A DNA stretch of 64,000 nucleotides from Nocardioides plantarum (GTDB lineage: Bacteria; Actinomycetota; Actinomycetes; Propionibacteriales; Nocardioidaceae). The stretch covers positions 2,108,001 through 2,172,000 of the forward strand of contig NZ_VDMS01000001.1 of assembly GCF_006346395.1 (NCBI RefSeq), read 5' to 3'. Below, one piece after another: positions 23,600 through 32,624 of this stretch. Made by a program: the position numbers and the translations under genes. The notes under the pieces are model-generated. The model ran no database searches. It was not told the DNA's origin and was given only the letters and a program-made list of their open reading frames with translations. Position 1 is the first letter of the stretch. Every line of letters starts with the position of its first letter.

Positions 23600-25368
23600 G
23601 CGGCGGGGGCAAGCACGCGGCCCGGCCGGACGACGTACCCGCCGGGCGGCCCGCCACCGAGCCGGCCGAGTCGTCGGAGCCGACCGAGTCGACCGGCCAG
23701 CCCACCGTCGGGGCGTCGGACCGCGAGCAGCAGACCATGCTCGCCAACAGCGCGGTGATGGCCGCCGGCACCATCGTGTCGCGGATGAGCGGCTTCGTCC
23801 GCTCGGCGCTGCTGGCCGCCGCGCTCGGGGCCGCGCTCCACGCCGACGTCTTCACCATCGCCAACACCGTGCCCAACATGCTCTACATCCTGTTGGCCGG
23901 CGGGGTGTTCAACGCGGTGCTCGTGCCCCAGCTGATCCGGGCGATGACCGACGACGCCGACGGTGGCGAGGCCTACACCAACCGGATCATCACGCTGGCC
24001 GCGCTGTTCCTCGGAGCGGTGACGGTCGCGCTGGTCGTCTTCGCGCCCCAGCTGATGTCGCTCTACCTCAGCGACCAGTGGCACGAGCCCGACCGCGCCG
24101 AGCAGCTGCAGTCGGTCGTCGACCTCGCCCGCTACTGCCTGCCACAGGTGTTCTTCTACGGCATGTTCGTCCTGGTCGGGCAGATCCTCAATGCCCGCGG
24201 CCGGTTCGGCCCGATGATGTGGGCGCCGATCGCCAACAACGTCATCTCCGTCGCGGTCCTCGTCGTCTACCTCGTCGGCTTCGGCCCGGCCCGCGGCAAC
24301 GAGCTGACGGGTCCGTTCACCAACGGCCAGGAGCTGCTCCTCGGCCTCGGGTCGACCGTCGGCATCGCCGCGCAGCTGGCCATCCTGGTGCCCTACCTGC
24401 GCCGCGCCGGGTTCACCTTCCGCCCGCGCTTCGACTTCCGCGGGACCGGCCTGGGGCACACCCTGCGGCTCGGGCTGTGGACCGTGCTGTTCGTGGTGGT
24501 CAACCAGATCGCCTACACGGTCGTGGTCCGCCTCGCCTCGGGCGGCACCGTCGACGGCGGCGACGGTACGGGCTACACGATCTACTCCTCGACGTTCCTC
24601 ATCGTGATGGTCCCGCACTCGATCATCACGGTGTCGCTGGCGACGGCGATCCTGCCGAGGCTCTCCCGCTACGCCGCCGCGGGCGACGACCGGAGCCTGG
24701 CCGAGGCCATGGCCACCAACCTGCGCACCGCGCTGGCCGTCGTGGTGCCGTTCGCGGCGCTGCTGCCGCTCGTCGCCGACGACATGGCCAACGTCATCTG
24801 GGGCCACGGGGCCGCCGCCGAGCAGTACGAGCGCTACGCGCCGACGCTGTCGCTGTTCGGCATCGGCCTGGTGATGTTCACCGTGCACTACCTGGTGCTG
24901 CGCGCGTTCTACGCCCTCGAGCTCACCCGCACCGTGTTCTACGTGCAGTGCGTCGTCGCCACGGTCAACGTCGTCGCCGCCGTCCTGCTCGTGCGCAGTG
25001 GCGATGCCGCCGCGACCGCGCCGGCCCTGGTGCTCGCCTACGCGACGTCGTACGCCGTCGGCGCGGCACTCTCCTACGCCGTGCTGCGCCGACGCCTCGG
25101 CGGTCTCCACACCGGCCGGCTGCTGCGCTACCTCGCCCGGCTGGTCGTGGCGACGGCGGTCGCCGTCGCCGTCGCCGGTGTCGTGGCCCTGCTGCTGGGA
25201 CGCCTCGCCGACGACCCCGACTGGGTCGTCGCGGCGCTGCGGGGGTGCGCCGTGGCGGGGGTCGGCGGCGTCGTGTTCCTGGTGATGGCCCGCGCGACGC
25301 GCCTGCGGGAGGTCATGATCGTCATCGAGACGATCACCCGCCGCGGCAGCCGCACCTCCGGGGGCTGA
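23596..25368 (+). CDS. murJ: Lipid II flippase MurJ (MviN)
   Basis: 590 residues from GTG 23596. After a disordered 45-residue N-terminus the MurJ/MviN core begins with AVMAAGTIVSRMSGFVRSALLAAALG and continues through 14 predicted membrane helices; FTIANTVPNMLYILLAGGVFNAVLVPQLIR and MFVLVGQILNARGRFGPMMWAPIANN are family signatures. It moves lipid II across the membrane for peptidoglycan synthesis. In M. tuberculosis MurJ is fused to a pseudokinase; here that part is the next gene. Confidence 0.95.
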   Translation: MSGGGKHAARPDDVPAGRPATEPAESSEPTESTGQPTVGASDREQQTMLANSAVMAAGTIVSRMSGFVRSALLAAALGAALHADVFTIANTVPNMLYILLAGGVFNAVLVPQLIRAMTDDADGGEAYTNRIITLAALFLGAVTVALVVFAPQLMSLYLSDQWHEPDRAEQLQSVVDLARYCLPQVFFYGMFVLVGQILNARGRFGPMMWAPIANNVISVAVLVVYLVGFGPARGNELTGPFTNGQELLLGLGSTVGIAAQLAILVPYLRRAGFTFRPRFDFRGTGLGHTLRLGLWTVLFVVVNQIAYTVVVRLASGGTVDGGDGTGYTIYSSTFLIVMVPHSIITVSLATAILPRLSRYAAAGDDRSLAEAMATNLRTALAVVVPFAALLPLVADDMANVIWGHGAAAEQYERYAPTLSLFGIGLVMFTVHYLVLRAFYALELTRTVFYVQCVVATVNVVAAVLLVRSGDAAATAPALVLAYATSYAVGAALSYAVLRRRLGGLHTGRLLRYLARLVVATAVAVAVAGVVALLLGRLADDPDWVVAALRGCAVAGVGGVVFLVMARATRLREVMIVIETITRRGSRTSGG

Positions 25369-25446
25369 CCGGATCTACGATGGCTGCGCAGCCGGCGCCG
25401 TCCCGACGCCCACCCAGCCACCCGCCACCTCGAGGAGACCAGTCAG

Positions 25447-27474
25447 GTGCCGCACGCCACCCGACCCGGTGACCTCCTCGGCGAGCGCTACCGCCTGGTC
25501 GACCTGCTGACGGAGAGCGACGGCGGCCGGTTCTGGCGGGCCCACGACGGGGTCCTCGAGCGACACGTCGCGATCCACGCGATCCGCGGTGACGACGCCC
25601 GCGCCCCGGGACTGATGGAGGCCGCGCGTCGATCGGCCACCGTGCACGACCCGCGGGTGCTGCGCGTGCTCGACGCCGAGCACACCGACGAGGAGTGCTA
25701 CGTCGTCAACGAGTGGGGCTGGGGCGCCAGCCTCGACATCGTGGTGGCCGGGTCGGGTCCGCTCGGCGCTCGCAAGGCCGCGTGGCTGGTCGCCGAGGTC
25801 GCCGACTCGGTGGCCGTCGCCCACGCCGCCGGCGTGGCGCACGCCCGGCTCAACCCCGAGAACGTCCTGGTCGACCGCACCGGCGGCATCCGGATCATCG
25901 GTCTCGGCGTCGACGCAGCCCTGCACGGCATCGATCCGGCGGGGCCCGACGCGTTCGAGCGGGACATCGACGACCTGGCGGGGCTGCTCTACTGCGCACT
26001 CACCGCCCGGTGGGCCGGGCCGTCCGACTCGCTGGTGCCCCGTGCCCCCCACGGCGGTGGCACGGTGCTGCGCCCCCGACAGGTGCGCGCCGGGATCCCC
26101 CGCCCCCTCGACCTGGTCTGCGACGAGCTGCTCCACACCTCCCCGGCCGGACGCCACCGCGAGCCCGACGCCGTCGACCGCTCCGCTCGGGGTGTGGCCG
26201 ACTACCTCGCCGCGTTCGTGGGCGACTCGACCGGCATGCCCGAGGCCCTGCTGTCGAGCACGCCCGACGTGCTGCCCGACGAGGAGCAGGTCGTGCTGCC
26301 GCCCGTGCCCGTCCTGCTGCCCCACGACGCAGACGAGCCCGACGAGCCGGCCGCGACAGCCGGCGATGACGACGACACCGACGACACCGGCAAGCTCGGC
26401 CGGGCCGTCGACCTCGATGCGATCGAGGACCCCGTCGTCCCCGGGGACGAGCCGGTGGTGGCCGACGCCCCGGACGGGCTCGGCGACCCGGCGTCGGTCG
26501 AGGAGGCGTCGGTGGTGGACCTGCCGACCGAGGCGGGGGTCCCGATCTTCGGCGAGGACGACGACGTCTCGTGGCTCGAGCGGCGCGCCACCCCCGCGCC
26601 GCCCCCGCCGCCCTTCGAGGCCCCGCCCGAGCGTCCGCTGTTCGCCCCGGGACCGGCACGGACCCCGCGACACCCCGACGGGTCGCGGGCCGCGGGCCGC
26701 GGGAACGACGAGTTCTGGCCGTGGGACACCGGCGCCGGACCGGGCACCGGCGGCCTGCCGCCGCGCTCGTTCAGCGGCTCCGGCCGCTCCGGCGGCCCCG
26801 GTGACGACGACAGCGGCGAGCAGGCCGTGGTGCCCGGACGCACCTTCCTGCGGCTCGGGGTCGTGATCGCCGTGGTGGTGCTGGTGGTGGTGGCCGTCCT
26901 GGTCGCGGTCGGGATCGGCCGGGGTGGCGGGGACGGAGAGGCAGCCGGCGACCCCACGGGCAGCGGCCGCACCTCCGGGACGACCGCCTCGACGACCCCG
27001 GCCCCGTCCGCGCAGGCGGCGGTCCTGCGCGGTGTCACCGCGACGGCGTACGACCCGCAGGGCGACGACGGCTCCGAGAACGACGACGCCGCGGCCAACG
27101 CGGTCGACGGCGACCCCGAGACGGTGTGGACCACGGCGGGCTACAACGACCAGCTCGGCCCGCCGCCCGGGCTCAAGCTCGGCGTCGGCCTGCTGCTCGA
27201 CCTGGGCGGGGTCACCAGCCTCGACCAGGTCGTCGTGTCCTTCGTCGGGGCCCCGACCTCGGTCTCGCTCTACGTCACCGAGGAGCGTCCCGCCTCGGTC
27301 CTCGACCTCGACCCCGTCACCCGGGGCACCGCCGACGGCGGGCGTCTGGCCCTCGACGCCGACGGCGCACGCGGCTCCTACGCCGTGGTCTGGCTCACCT
27401 CGTTGCCGGCCGGCGACGACGGCCGGTTCCGCGGGACCGTCTCGGAGATCTCGGTCCGGGGAGCCGCCGGGTGA
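25447..27474 (+). CDS. Transmembrane pseudokinase with discoidin-like ectodomain
   Basis: 675 residues from GTG 25447. Residues 14-260 have a kinase fold without its catalytic residues: VAIH (H44) replaces the Lys motif, HARLNPEN (132-139) replaces HRDxKxxN, and IGLG replaces DFG. A long acidic, Pro-rich linker leads to a membrane helix (about 470-490) and a C-terminal extracellular domain of about 140 residues like the F5/8 discoidin fold (VTATAYDPQGDDGSENDD...AVDGDPETVWTTAGY). It corresponds to the C-terminal half of mycobacterial MviN, which is phosphorylated by PknB and recruits FhaA. Confidence 0.88.
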   Translation: MPHATRPGDLLGERYRLVDLLTESDGGRFWRAHDGVLERHVAIHAIRGDDARAPGLMEAARRSATVHDPRVLRVLDAEHTDEECYVVNEWGWGASLDIVVAGSGPLGARKAAWLVAEVADSVAVAHAAGVAHARLNPENVLVDRTGGIRIIGLGVDAALHGIDPAGPDAFERDIDDLAGLLYCALTARWAGPSDSLVPRAPHGGGTVLRPRQVRAGIPRPLDLVCDELLHTSPAGRHREPDAVDRSARGVADYLAAFVGDSTGMPEALLSSTPDVLPDEEQVVLPPVPVLLPHDADEPDEPAATAGDDDDTDDTGKLGRAVDLDAIEDPVVPGDEPVVADAPDGLGDPASVEEASVVDLPTEAGVPIFGEDDDVSWLERRATPAPPPPPFEAPPERPLFAPGPARTPRHPDGSRAAGRGNDEFWPWDTGAGPGTGGLPPRSFSGSGRSGGPGDDDSGEQAVVPGRTFLRLGVVIAVVVLVVVAVLVAVGIGRGGGDGEAAGDPTGSGRTSGTTASTTPAPSAQAAVLRGVTATAYDPQGDDGSENDDAAANAVDGDPETVWTTAGYNDQLGPPPGLKLGVGLLLDLGGVTSLDQVVVSFVGAPTSVSLYVTEERPASVLDLDPVTRGTADGGRLALDADGARGSYAVVWLTSLPAGDDGRFRGTVSEISVRGAAG

Positions 27475-28160
27475 GCGAGCAGGGCCTCGACCCGACCGGC
27501 GCGCCCAGTGACCCCGAGCTCCTCGCCGCCCACGTGGCCGGCGACCCCGACGCGTTCGGCGAGCTGTTCGCCCGCCACCGCGACCGGCTGTGGGCGGTCG
27601 CCCTGCGCACGATGGGCAACCCCGACGACGCCGCCGACGGCCTGCAGGACGCCATGGTCGCCGCCTACCGGCGGGCGGGGTCGTTCCGCGGCGAGGCCCA
27701 GGTGACCACCTGGTTGCACCGGGTCGTGGTCAACGCGTGCCTCGACCGGCTGCGCGCCGCGAAGGTGCGCCGCGCCGAGGCACTGCCCGACGACCTCGAG
27801 GAGTACGGCGGTCGCGGGTCCCTCGTCTCGGGGACCGAGGACGCCCTCGACCCCGCCGAGCTGTCCGTGGCCGCCGACCGGCGGCGCCAGGTCCTCGAGG
27901 CCCTGGCCAGCCTGCCGGACGAGCAGCGGGCGGCCCTGGTGCTGGTCGACATGGAGGGCTACCCCGTCGCCGAGGTCGCCGTGATGCTCGACTGCGCCGT
28001 CGGTACCGTGAAGTCGAGGTGCTCGCGCGGGCGCACGCGGCTCGCGGGCCTGCTGGCCGGGCTGATCGACGACCGTGACCCCGAGCACGTCGGCGAGGGG
28101 AACCAGCCGTCACCGGGGTCCGTCCCATCCACGCACCCGCCGCGGGGACCGCCTGCCTGA
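27471..28160 (+). CDS. sigM: ECF RNA polymerase sigma factor SigM
   Basis: 229 residues, GTG overlapping the pseudokinase stop. Region 2: DPDAFGELFARHRDRLWAVALRTMGNPDDAADGLQDAMVAAYRRAGSFRGEAQVTTWLHRVVVNACLDRLR. Region 4: ALASLPDEQRAALVLVDMEGYPVAEVAVMLDCAVGTVKSRCSRGR. Position after murJ and before a membrane anti-sigma and trxB matches mycobacterial and streptomycete sigM, which responds to envelope stress. Confidence 0.9.
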   Translation: MSEQGLDPTGAPSDPELLAAHVAGDPDAFGELFARHRDRLWAVALRTMGNPDDAADGLQDAMVAAYRRAGSFRGEAQVTTWLHRVVVNACLDRLRAAKVRRAEALPDDLEEYGGRGSLVSGTEDALDPAELSVAADRRRQVLEALASLPDEQRAALVLVDMEGYPVAEVAVMLDCAVGTVKSRCSRGRTRLAGLLAGLIDDRDPEHVGEGNQPSPGSVPSTHPPRGPPA

Positions 28161-28206
28161 GCGCACCCGACCCTCCCCGACCCTGATCGTCGACCGGAAG
28201 CCACCG

Positions 28207-28968
28207 ATGTCCCAGCACGAGCCCGAGGCCAGTCCTCAGCAGCAGGAGGCCGTACGCCGCCTGCTCGCCGAGGCGCGCCACGACGAGCCGCTGCCCGACG
28301 ACGTCGCGGCTCGCCTCGACAGGGTGCTGGCCCGGCTCGCCACCGAAGACGGCCCGGCTGTCGACGAGGCGGGGTCCACCGGGTCCACCGGGCCCACCGA
28401 GGGCGTCGTCGTCGACCTGGCGGCGCGCCGGCGACGACGGGTCACCGGCCTGCTGGGCGCGGCAGCCGCCGTCGTCGTGCTCGGGGTGGGCATCGGCCAG
28501 GTGATCGAGCGGGCCGACTCCGGCGCCCACAGCACTCGGGACGACAGCGCCGACGGGATGGCGGCGCGCGAGGAGCACTCGGGCGGTCAGGCCGACCGGC
28601 CTGGCGACGGCGAGCCGCCGTCGGCCGCAGGAGCCCAGCCCGCTCCCGAGGGCACCACGCCCCTGCCCGACACGGTGCCGCGCGTCGGCACCCCCGACTT
28701 CAAGCAGACGGTGCTGCGCCTGCGCGAGGGCGCCGCGGTGACCTCACCGACCGACGGCACGGCGTACACCGCTGCCGACCTCACGACGGAGCCGCTGTTC
28801 GTGTGCCCGCCGACCGTCCTCGGCGTGGGCCGGATGGTGCCGGTCACGTTCGTGGGCAGCCCCGCCGTGCTGGCCTACCGTCCACCGACCGGCGACACCC
28901 AGGTCGTCGAGCTGCTGCAGTGCGGCACGGGCGAGGTGCTGCGCTCGGTGGTCGTCCCCGCACCTTGA
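28207..28968 (+). CDS. Single-pass anti-sigma-like membrane protein
   Basis: 253 residues from ATG 28207. Residues 1-75 are a cytoplasmic helical segment (QQEAVRRLLAEARHDEPLPDDVAARLDRVLARL) like an anti-sigma domain, residues 80-100 a membrane helix, then a disordered linker and an extracytoplasmic domain with two Cys (LFVCPPT, LLQCGTG). It lacks a HxxxCxxC zinc motif. Position (Rv3912) makes it the probable SigM regulator. Confidence 0.75.
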   Translation: MSQHEPEASPQQQEAVRRLLAEARHDEPLPDDVAARLDRVLARLATEDGPAVDEAGSTGSTGPTEGVVVDLAARRRRRVTGLLGAAAAVVVLGVGIGQVIERADSGAHSTRDDSADGMAAREEHSGGQADRPGDGEPPSAAGAQPAPEGTTPLPDTVPRVGTPDFKQTVLRLREGAAVTSPTDGTAYTAADLTTEPLFVCPPTVLGVGRMVPVTFVGSPAVLAYRPPTGDTQVVELLQCGTGEVLRSVVVPAP

Positions 28969-28994
28969 GCCCCCGGCGTCGCCCCGGTGCCGGC

Positions 28995-29020
28995 GGAATG
29001 CTCCTCGCCTACCATCCGTT
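28995..29020 (+). promoter_or_regulatory. SigR/SigH-type promoter of trxB
   Basis: GGAAT at 28995-28999, an 18-base spacer, then GTT at 29018-29020. This is exactly the Streptomyces SigR / mycobacterial SigH consensus GGAAT-N18-GTT. It lies 53 bases before the trxB ATG. In Streptomyces trxBA is a classic SigR target induced by thiol oxidation. Confidence 0.72.
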
Positions 29021-29072
29021 GTAGCGAGAGCACGTCCCCGTCCGTCCGCCACCTCGAGGAGACCCGACCCGT

Positions 29073-30101
29073 ATGACCCAGCCCGTGACCGAGACGCCCG
29101 ACGCTCCCGTGGGCGAGCCCCGCAACGTCATCATCATCGGCTCCGGTCCGACCGGCTACACGGCCGCCGTCTACGCCGCCCGCGCCAACCTCAAGCCCCT
29201 CGTCTTCGAGGGGTCGGTGACCGCCGGCGGCGCCCTGATGAACACCACCGAGGTCGAGAACTTCCCGGGCTTCCGCGACGGCATCACGGGCCCGGCCCTG
29301 ATGGACGAGATGCGCGCCCAGGCCGAGCGGTTCGGCGCCGAGCTGGTCCCCGACGACGTCGTGTCCGTCGAGCTCGAGGGCGAGATCAAGGTCGTGCGCA
29401 CCGCCACCGACACCCACACCGCGCGCGCGGTGATCCTGGCGACCGGCTCCGGCTACCGCAAGCTCGAGCTCCCCAACGAGGACGCGCTGTCCGGCCGGGG
29501 AGTCTCCTGGTGTGCAACCTGCGACGGCTTCTTCTTCCGCGAGCAGCACATCGCGGTCGTCGGCGGTGGCGACTCGGCCATCGAGGAGGCGACGTTTCTC
29601 ACCCGGTTCGGCTCGAAGGTGTCGCTCATCGTGCGGCGCGACGAGCTGCGCGCCTCCAAGATCATGCAGGAGCGAGCCTTTGCCGACCCCAAGCTCGAGA
29701 TCATCTGGAACTCCGCCGTCGACTCGATCAACGGCACCGACAGCCTCGAGTCGGTGACCCTCGTCGACACGGTCACCGGTGACAAGCGCGACCTCGACGC
29801 GACCGGGCTGTTCATCGCGATCGGCCACGACCCGCGCTCCGAGCTGGTCAAGGGCCAGGTCGACCTCGACGACAACGGCTACGTCACCGTCACCCACCCC
29901 GGCACCGCGACCAACCTTCCCGGCGTCTTCGCCGCCGGTGACCTGGTCGACCACGTCTACCGCCAGGCGATCACCGCGGCCGGCACCGGCTGCGCTGCGG
30001 CGCTCGACGCCGAGCGTTTCCTGTCCGAGCTCGACCACGTCGCCGCCACCGGCGCCGAGGCCAAGCAGCGGGCCGACGCCGAGGCCCTGCTCGACATCTG
30101 A
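29073..30101 (+). CDS. trxB: Thioredoxin reductase
   Basis: 342 residues from ATG 29073 (GGAGA ribosome site). FAD-binding [20 protein letters not shown] (18-37), redox-active CATC at 147-150 in [17 protein letters not shown]-binding [13 protein letters not shown], and the C-terminal [24 protein letters not shown]. Reduces thioredoxin with NADPH. Followed by trxA after 92 bases carrying a second promoter candidate. Confidence 0.97.
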   Translation: MTQPVTETPDAPVGEPRNVIIIGSGPTGYTAAVYAARANLKPLVFEGSVTAGGALMNTTEVENFPGFRDGITGPALMDEMRAQAERFGAELVPDDVVSVELEGEIKVVRTATDTHTARAVILATGSGYRKLELPNEDALSGRGVSWCATCDGFFFREQHIAVVGGGDSAIEEATFLTRFGSKVSLIVRRDELRASKIMQERAFADPKLEIIWNSAVDSINGTDSLESVTLVDTVTGDKRDLDATGLFIAIGHDPRSELVKGQVDLDDNGYVTVTHPGTATNLPGVFAAGDLVDHVYRQAITAAGTGCAAALDAERFLSELDHVAATGAEAKQRADAEALLDI

Positions 30102-30124
30102 CCCGCCGCGGCGGCGTCGGGCCG

Positions 30125-30150
30125 GGAACAGTCCGGCCGCCGGGCGCGTT
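30125..30150 (+). promoter_or_regulatory. Second SigR/SigH-like promoter, before trxA
   Basis: GGAAC at 30125-30129, 18 bases, GTT at 30148-30150, ending 43 bases before the trxA GTG. The spacing equals that of the trxB site, and GGAAC is an accepted variant. It would let trxA be expressed independently in oxidative stress. Confidence 0.55.
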
Positions 30151-30193
30151 CTGTCCTCACAACCACAGTCATCCAGCAAAGGGGAGTCCCGCC

Positions 30194-30520
30194 GTGGGCA
30201 ACATCGAAGCCGTCACCGACGCAGAGTTCGACACCCAGGTCCTGAAGTCCGAGCTTCCTGTGCTCGTCGACTTCTGGGCGGAGTGGTGCGGCCCGTGCCG
30301 CCAGGTCGCCCCGATCCTCGAGGAGATCGCGACCCAGCACGGCGAGAAGATCAAGTTCTTCAAGATGAACGTCGACGAGAACCCCGTCACGCCCTCGTCC
30401 TACCGCGTGACCGGCATCCCGACGATCAACGTCTACCAGGGCGGCGAGGTCGTGCGCAGCATCGTCGGCGCCCGCCCCAAGGCCGCGATGCTCAAGGAGC
30501 TCGAAGAGTTCACGGCGTGA
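30194..30520 (+). CDS. trxA: Thioredoxin
   Basis: 108 residues from GTG 30194 with AAAGGGGAG nine bases ahead. The active site WAEWCGPCRQVAPILEE has Cys32 and Cys35; cis-Pro is in TGIPTINVYQGGEVV. Typical length. Cytoplasmic disulfide reductase working with the adjacent trxB. A strong hairpin terminator follows directly after the stop. Confidence 0.97.
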   Translation: MGNIEAVTDAEFDTQVLKSELPVLVDFWAEWCGPCRQVAPILEEIATQHGEKIKFFKMNVDENPVTPSSYRVTGIPTINVYQGGEVVRSIVGARPKAAMLKELEEFTA

Positions 30521-30551
30521 GGTCACCCGCGAGCTGGCTCGCGGGGTGACC
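30521..30551 (+). terminator. Terminator after trxA
   Basis: GGTCACCCGCGAG and CTCGCGGGGTGACC pair over 13 bp with one bulged G around a CTGG loop, beginning one base after the trxA stop. Confidence 0.75.
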
Positions 30552-30555
30552 TCGA

Positions 30556-30616
30556 CGGTGGTCGAGCATCCGGGTCGCCGGCCGAGCTTGCTCGGACGCG
30601 AACCGGTGTCGAGACC
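30556..30616. repeat. Dispersed intergenic repeat (copy 1)
   Basis: Begins CGGTGGTCGAGC and ends GGTGTCGAGACC. The same boundary words occur in reverse orientation at 49089-49113 between gyrB and gyrA. Related GTCGAGAC/GGTCGAGC elements appear between genes of other actinobacteria; no function is established here. Confidence 0.5.
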
Positions 30617-30657
30617 TAGTGAGCGATTCCGATAGCTCACCCACCGGTCGGCACCAC

Positions 30658-30687
30658 GACCCCGGACGTCACCCGACGTCCGGGGTC
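30658..30687. terminator. Bidirectional hairpin overlapping the GNAT stop
   Basis: GACCCCGGACGT and ACGTCCGGGGTC form a perfect 12-bp stem with a 6-base loop. The leftward GNAT stop codon lies in it, so it encodes the last residues TPDVG and also serves as a terminator for that gene. Confidence 0.65.
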
Positions 30688-31331
30688 TCGTGCGTCTGCA
30701 GGCGGTGGGCCGGGGCGGGCGCCTGACCCGGTCTGACCGCACCGAGCAGCCGCTCCAGCGCCGCCTCAACCTCGTCGCGCCAGGTCAGCGCCGAACGCAG
30801 GTCCATCCGCATGCGCGGCGTGGTCGGGTGCTGCCGGTGGGTGCGGAACCCGACGTGGGCGAGGAAGTCGGCCGAGACGACGCAGCCCCCGCGCGACCTG
30901 CGGTCACCGAACGCCTCCACCGCGCGGACCCCGCCGCGTTGGACGAGGTCGCGAGCCATCGCCTGGACGAGCATCCGCCCCAGGCCCCCACCGGCGTGCT
31001 CGCGATCGACGTACGCCGTCGTGAGCAGCACCGCGTCGGGTGACACCGGCGCCGTGGGGTGACTGTCGGAGCCGGCGACGAAGGCCGGAGGCGCGTAGAC
31101 GACGTATCCGACGGCGACGTCGTCGACCATGGCCACCCGGCCGCACGAGCCCCACTCGCGCAGGACCAGCGAGAGCCACGCGTCCTTCTCGGCGGCGGCC
31201 TCGCTCGGCGAGCCGAGGCGGTCCCGGCGTACGGGGTCGAGCTCCCAGCGCACGCACGAGCGGCAGGGCACCCCACGCTCCCCCAGGCTGGCGAGCCGGT
31301 CGGGGGTGAGCCGCACGATCCGGCGGGACAT
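30669..31331 (-). CDS. GNAT family N-acetyltransferase
   Basis: 220 residues from ATG 31331. The acetyl-CoA-binding motif is seen as AYVDREHAGGGLGRMLVQAMARDLV, preceded by a strand VAMVDDVAVGYVVYAP. A Cys pair VPCRSCVRWEL occurs near the N-terminus. Position between trxA and parB on the minus strand corresponds to Rv3916c. Substrate unknown. The open frame further upstream is an artefact of the antisense strand of the aminotransferase gene. Confidence 0.86.
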   Translation of the reverse strand: MSRRIVRLTPDRLASLGERGVPCRSCVRWELDPVRRDRLGSPSEAAAEKDAWLSLVLREWGSCGRVAMVDDVAVGYVVYAPPAFVAGSDSHPTAPVSPDAVLLTTAYVDREHAGGGLGRMLVQAMARDLVQRGGVRAVEAFGDRRSRGGCVVSADFLAHVGFRTHRQHPTTPRMRMDLRSALTWRDEVEAALERLLGAVRPGQAPAPAHRLQTHETPDVG

Positions 31332-31376
31332 GAAACCCAGGGTAGGCCGCGGTGCGGGACCTGTCAGGATGGCTCG

Positions 31377-32591
31377 GTGCGCCAGATCCGGCAGAGCAAG
31401 AAGCTGAACGACGTCCGCTACGACGTGCGGGGACCCATCCTGGTCGAGGCCCAGCGGCTCGAGGCCGAGGGCCACCGGATCCTCAAGCTCAACATCGGCA
31501 ACCCGGCCCCGTTCGGCTTCGGGGCCCCCGAGGCGATCCTCGCCGACGTCACCCACCACCTCGCCGACTCCCAGGGCTACAGCGACTCCCGGGGCATCTT
31601 CTCGGCCCGTACGGCGGTCGCGCAGTACTACCAGCAGCGCGGGCTCAAGGACACGGCCGTCGACGACGTGTTCATCGGCAACGGCGTCTCCGAGCTGATC
31701 TCGATGGTGCTGCAGGCCTTCCTCGACGACGGCAACGAGATCCTGGTGCCCGCCCCCGACTACCCGCTGTGGACCGGCGCGGTCACGCTCTCGGGCGGCA
31801 CCGCCGTGCACTACCTGTGCGACGAGGACGACGACTGGAACCCCGATCTGGCCGACATCGAGTCGAAGATCACCGACCACACCCAGGGCATCGTCATCAT
31901 CAACCCCAACAACCCGACGGGCGCGGTCTACAGCAAGGAGATCGTCGACGGGCTGATCGACATCGCGCGGCGCCACGAGCTGGTCGTGTTCGCCGACGAG
32001 ATCTACGAGAAGATCCTCTTCGACGACGCGGTCCACCACCACGCGGCCGCCTCGGCCGGCGACGACGTGCTGTGCCTGACCTTCAGTGGCCTCTCCAAGG
32101 CCTACCGGGTCTGCGGCTACCGCGCGGGCTGGGTGATGATCTCCGGCCCGCAGGAGGTCGCGACGGACTTCCTCGAGGGCCTCACCCTGGTCGCCAACAT
32201 GCGGATGTGTGCCAACGTGCCGGCCCAGCACGCCATCCAGACCGCACTGGGCGGCTACCAGTCGATCAACGAGCTGATCGTGCCCGGCGGGCGCTTCTAC
32301 GAGCAGAGCATGCTGGCGCACCGGCTGCTCAACGAGATCCCCGGTGTCACCTCGGTCAAGCCGCGCGGGAGCCTCTACTGCTTCCCCCGTCTCGACCCCG
32401 AGGTCTACCCCATCGACGACGACGAGGCGTTCGTGATCGAGCTGCTGCGGGCCAAGAAGATCCTGGTCACGCACGGCACGGGGTTCAACTGGCCGGCGCC
32501 CGACCACTTCCGGCTGGTGACGCTGCCCGACGTGGCGATGCTCGAGGAGGCGATCGGCCGGATCGCCGACTTCCTCTCCACCCGACGCTGA
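31377..32591 (+). CDS. Pyridoxal-phosphate aminotransferase (AlaA/AspC type)
   Basis: 404 residues from GTG 31377. Fold type I aminotransferase: NIGNPAPFGFGAPEAI, YSDSRGIFSARTAVAQYYQQRG, IGNGVSELISMVLQAFLDDG, INPNNPTGAVYS, FADEIYEKILFD and the PLP-Lys motif FSGLSKAYRVCGYRAGW (Lys241). The pattern is close to AlaA, which makes alanine from pyruvate with glutamate. It occupies the place where mycobacteria have cwlM. Confidence 0.93.
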   Translation: MRQIRQSKKLNDVRYDVRGPILVEAQRLEAEGHRILKLNIGNPAPFGFGAPEAILADVTHHLADSQGYSDSRGIFSARTAVAQYYQQRGLKDTAVDDVFIGNGVSELISMVLQAFLDDGNEILVPAPDYPLWTGAVTLSGGTAVHYLCDEDDDWNPDLADIESKITDHTQGIVIINPNNPTGAVYSKEIVDGLIDIARRHELVVFADEIYEKILFDDAVHHHAAASAGDDVLCLTFSGLSKAYRVCGYRAGWVMISGPQEVATDFLEGLTLVANMRMCANVPAQHAIQTALGGYQSINELIVPGGRFYEQSMLAHRLLNEIPGVTSVKPRGSLYCFPRLDPEVYPIDDDEAFVIELLRAKKILVTHGTGFNWPAPDHFRLVTLPDVAMLEEAIGRIADFLSTRR

Positions 32592-32624
32592 CGCGCACCT
32601 CGTCGGTCTGAGACTCTCTGTCCC

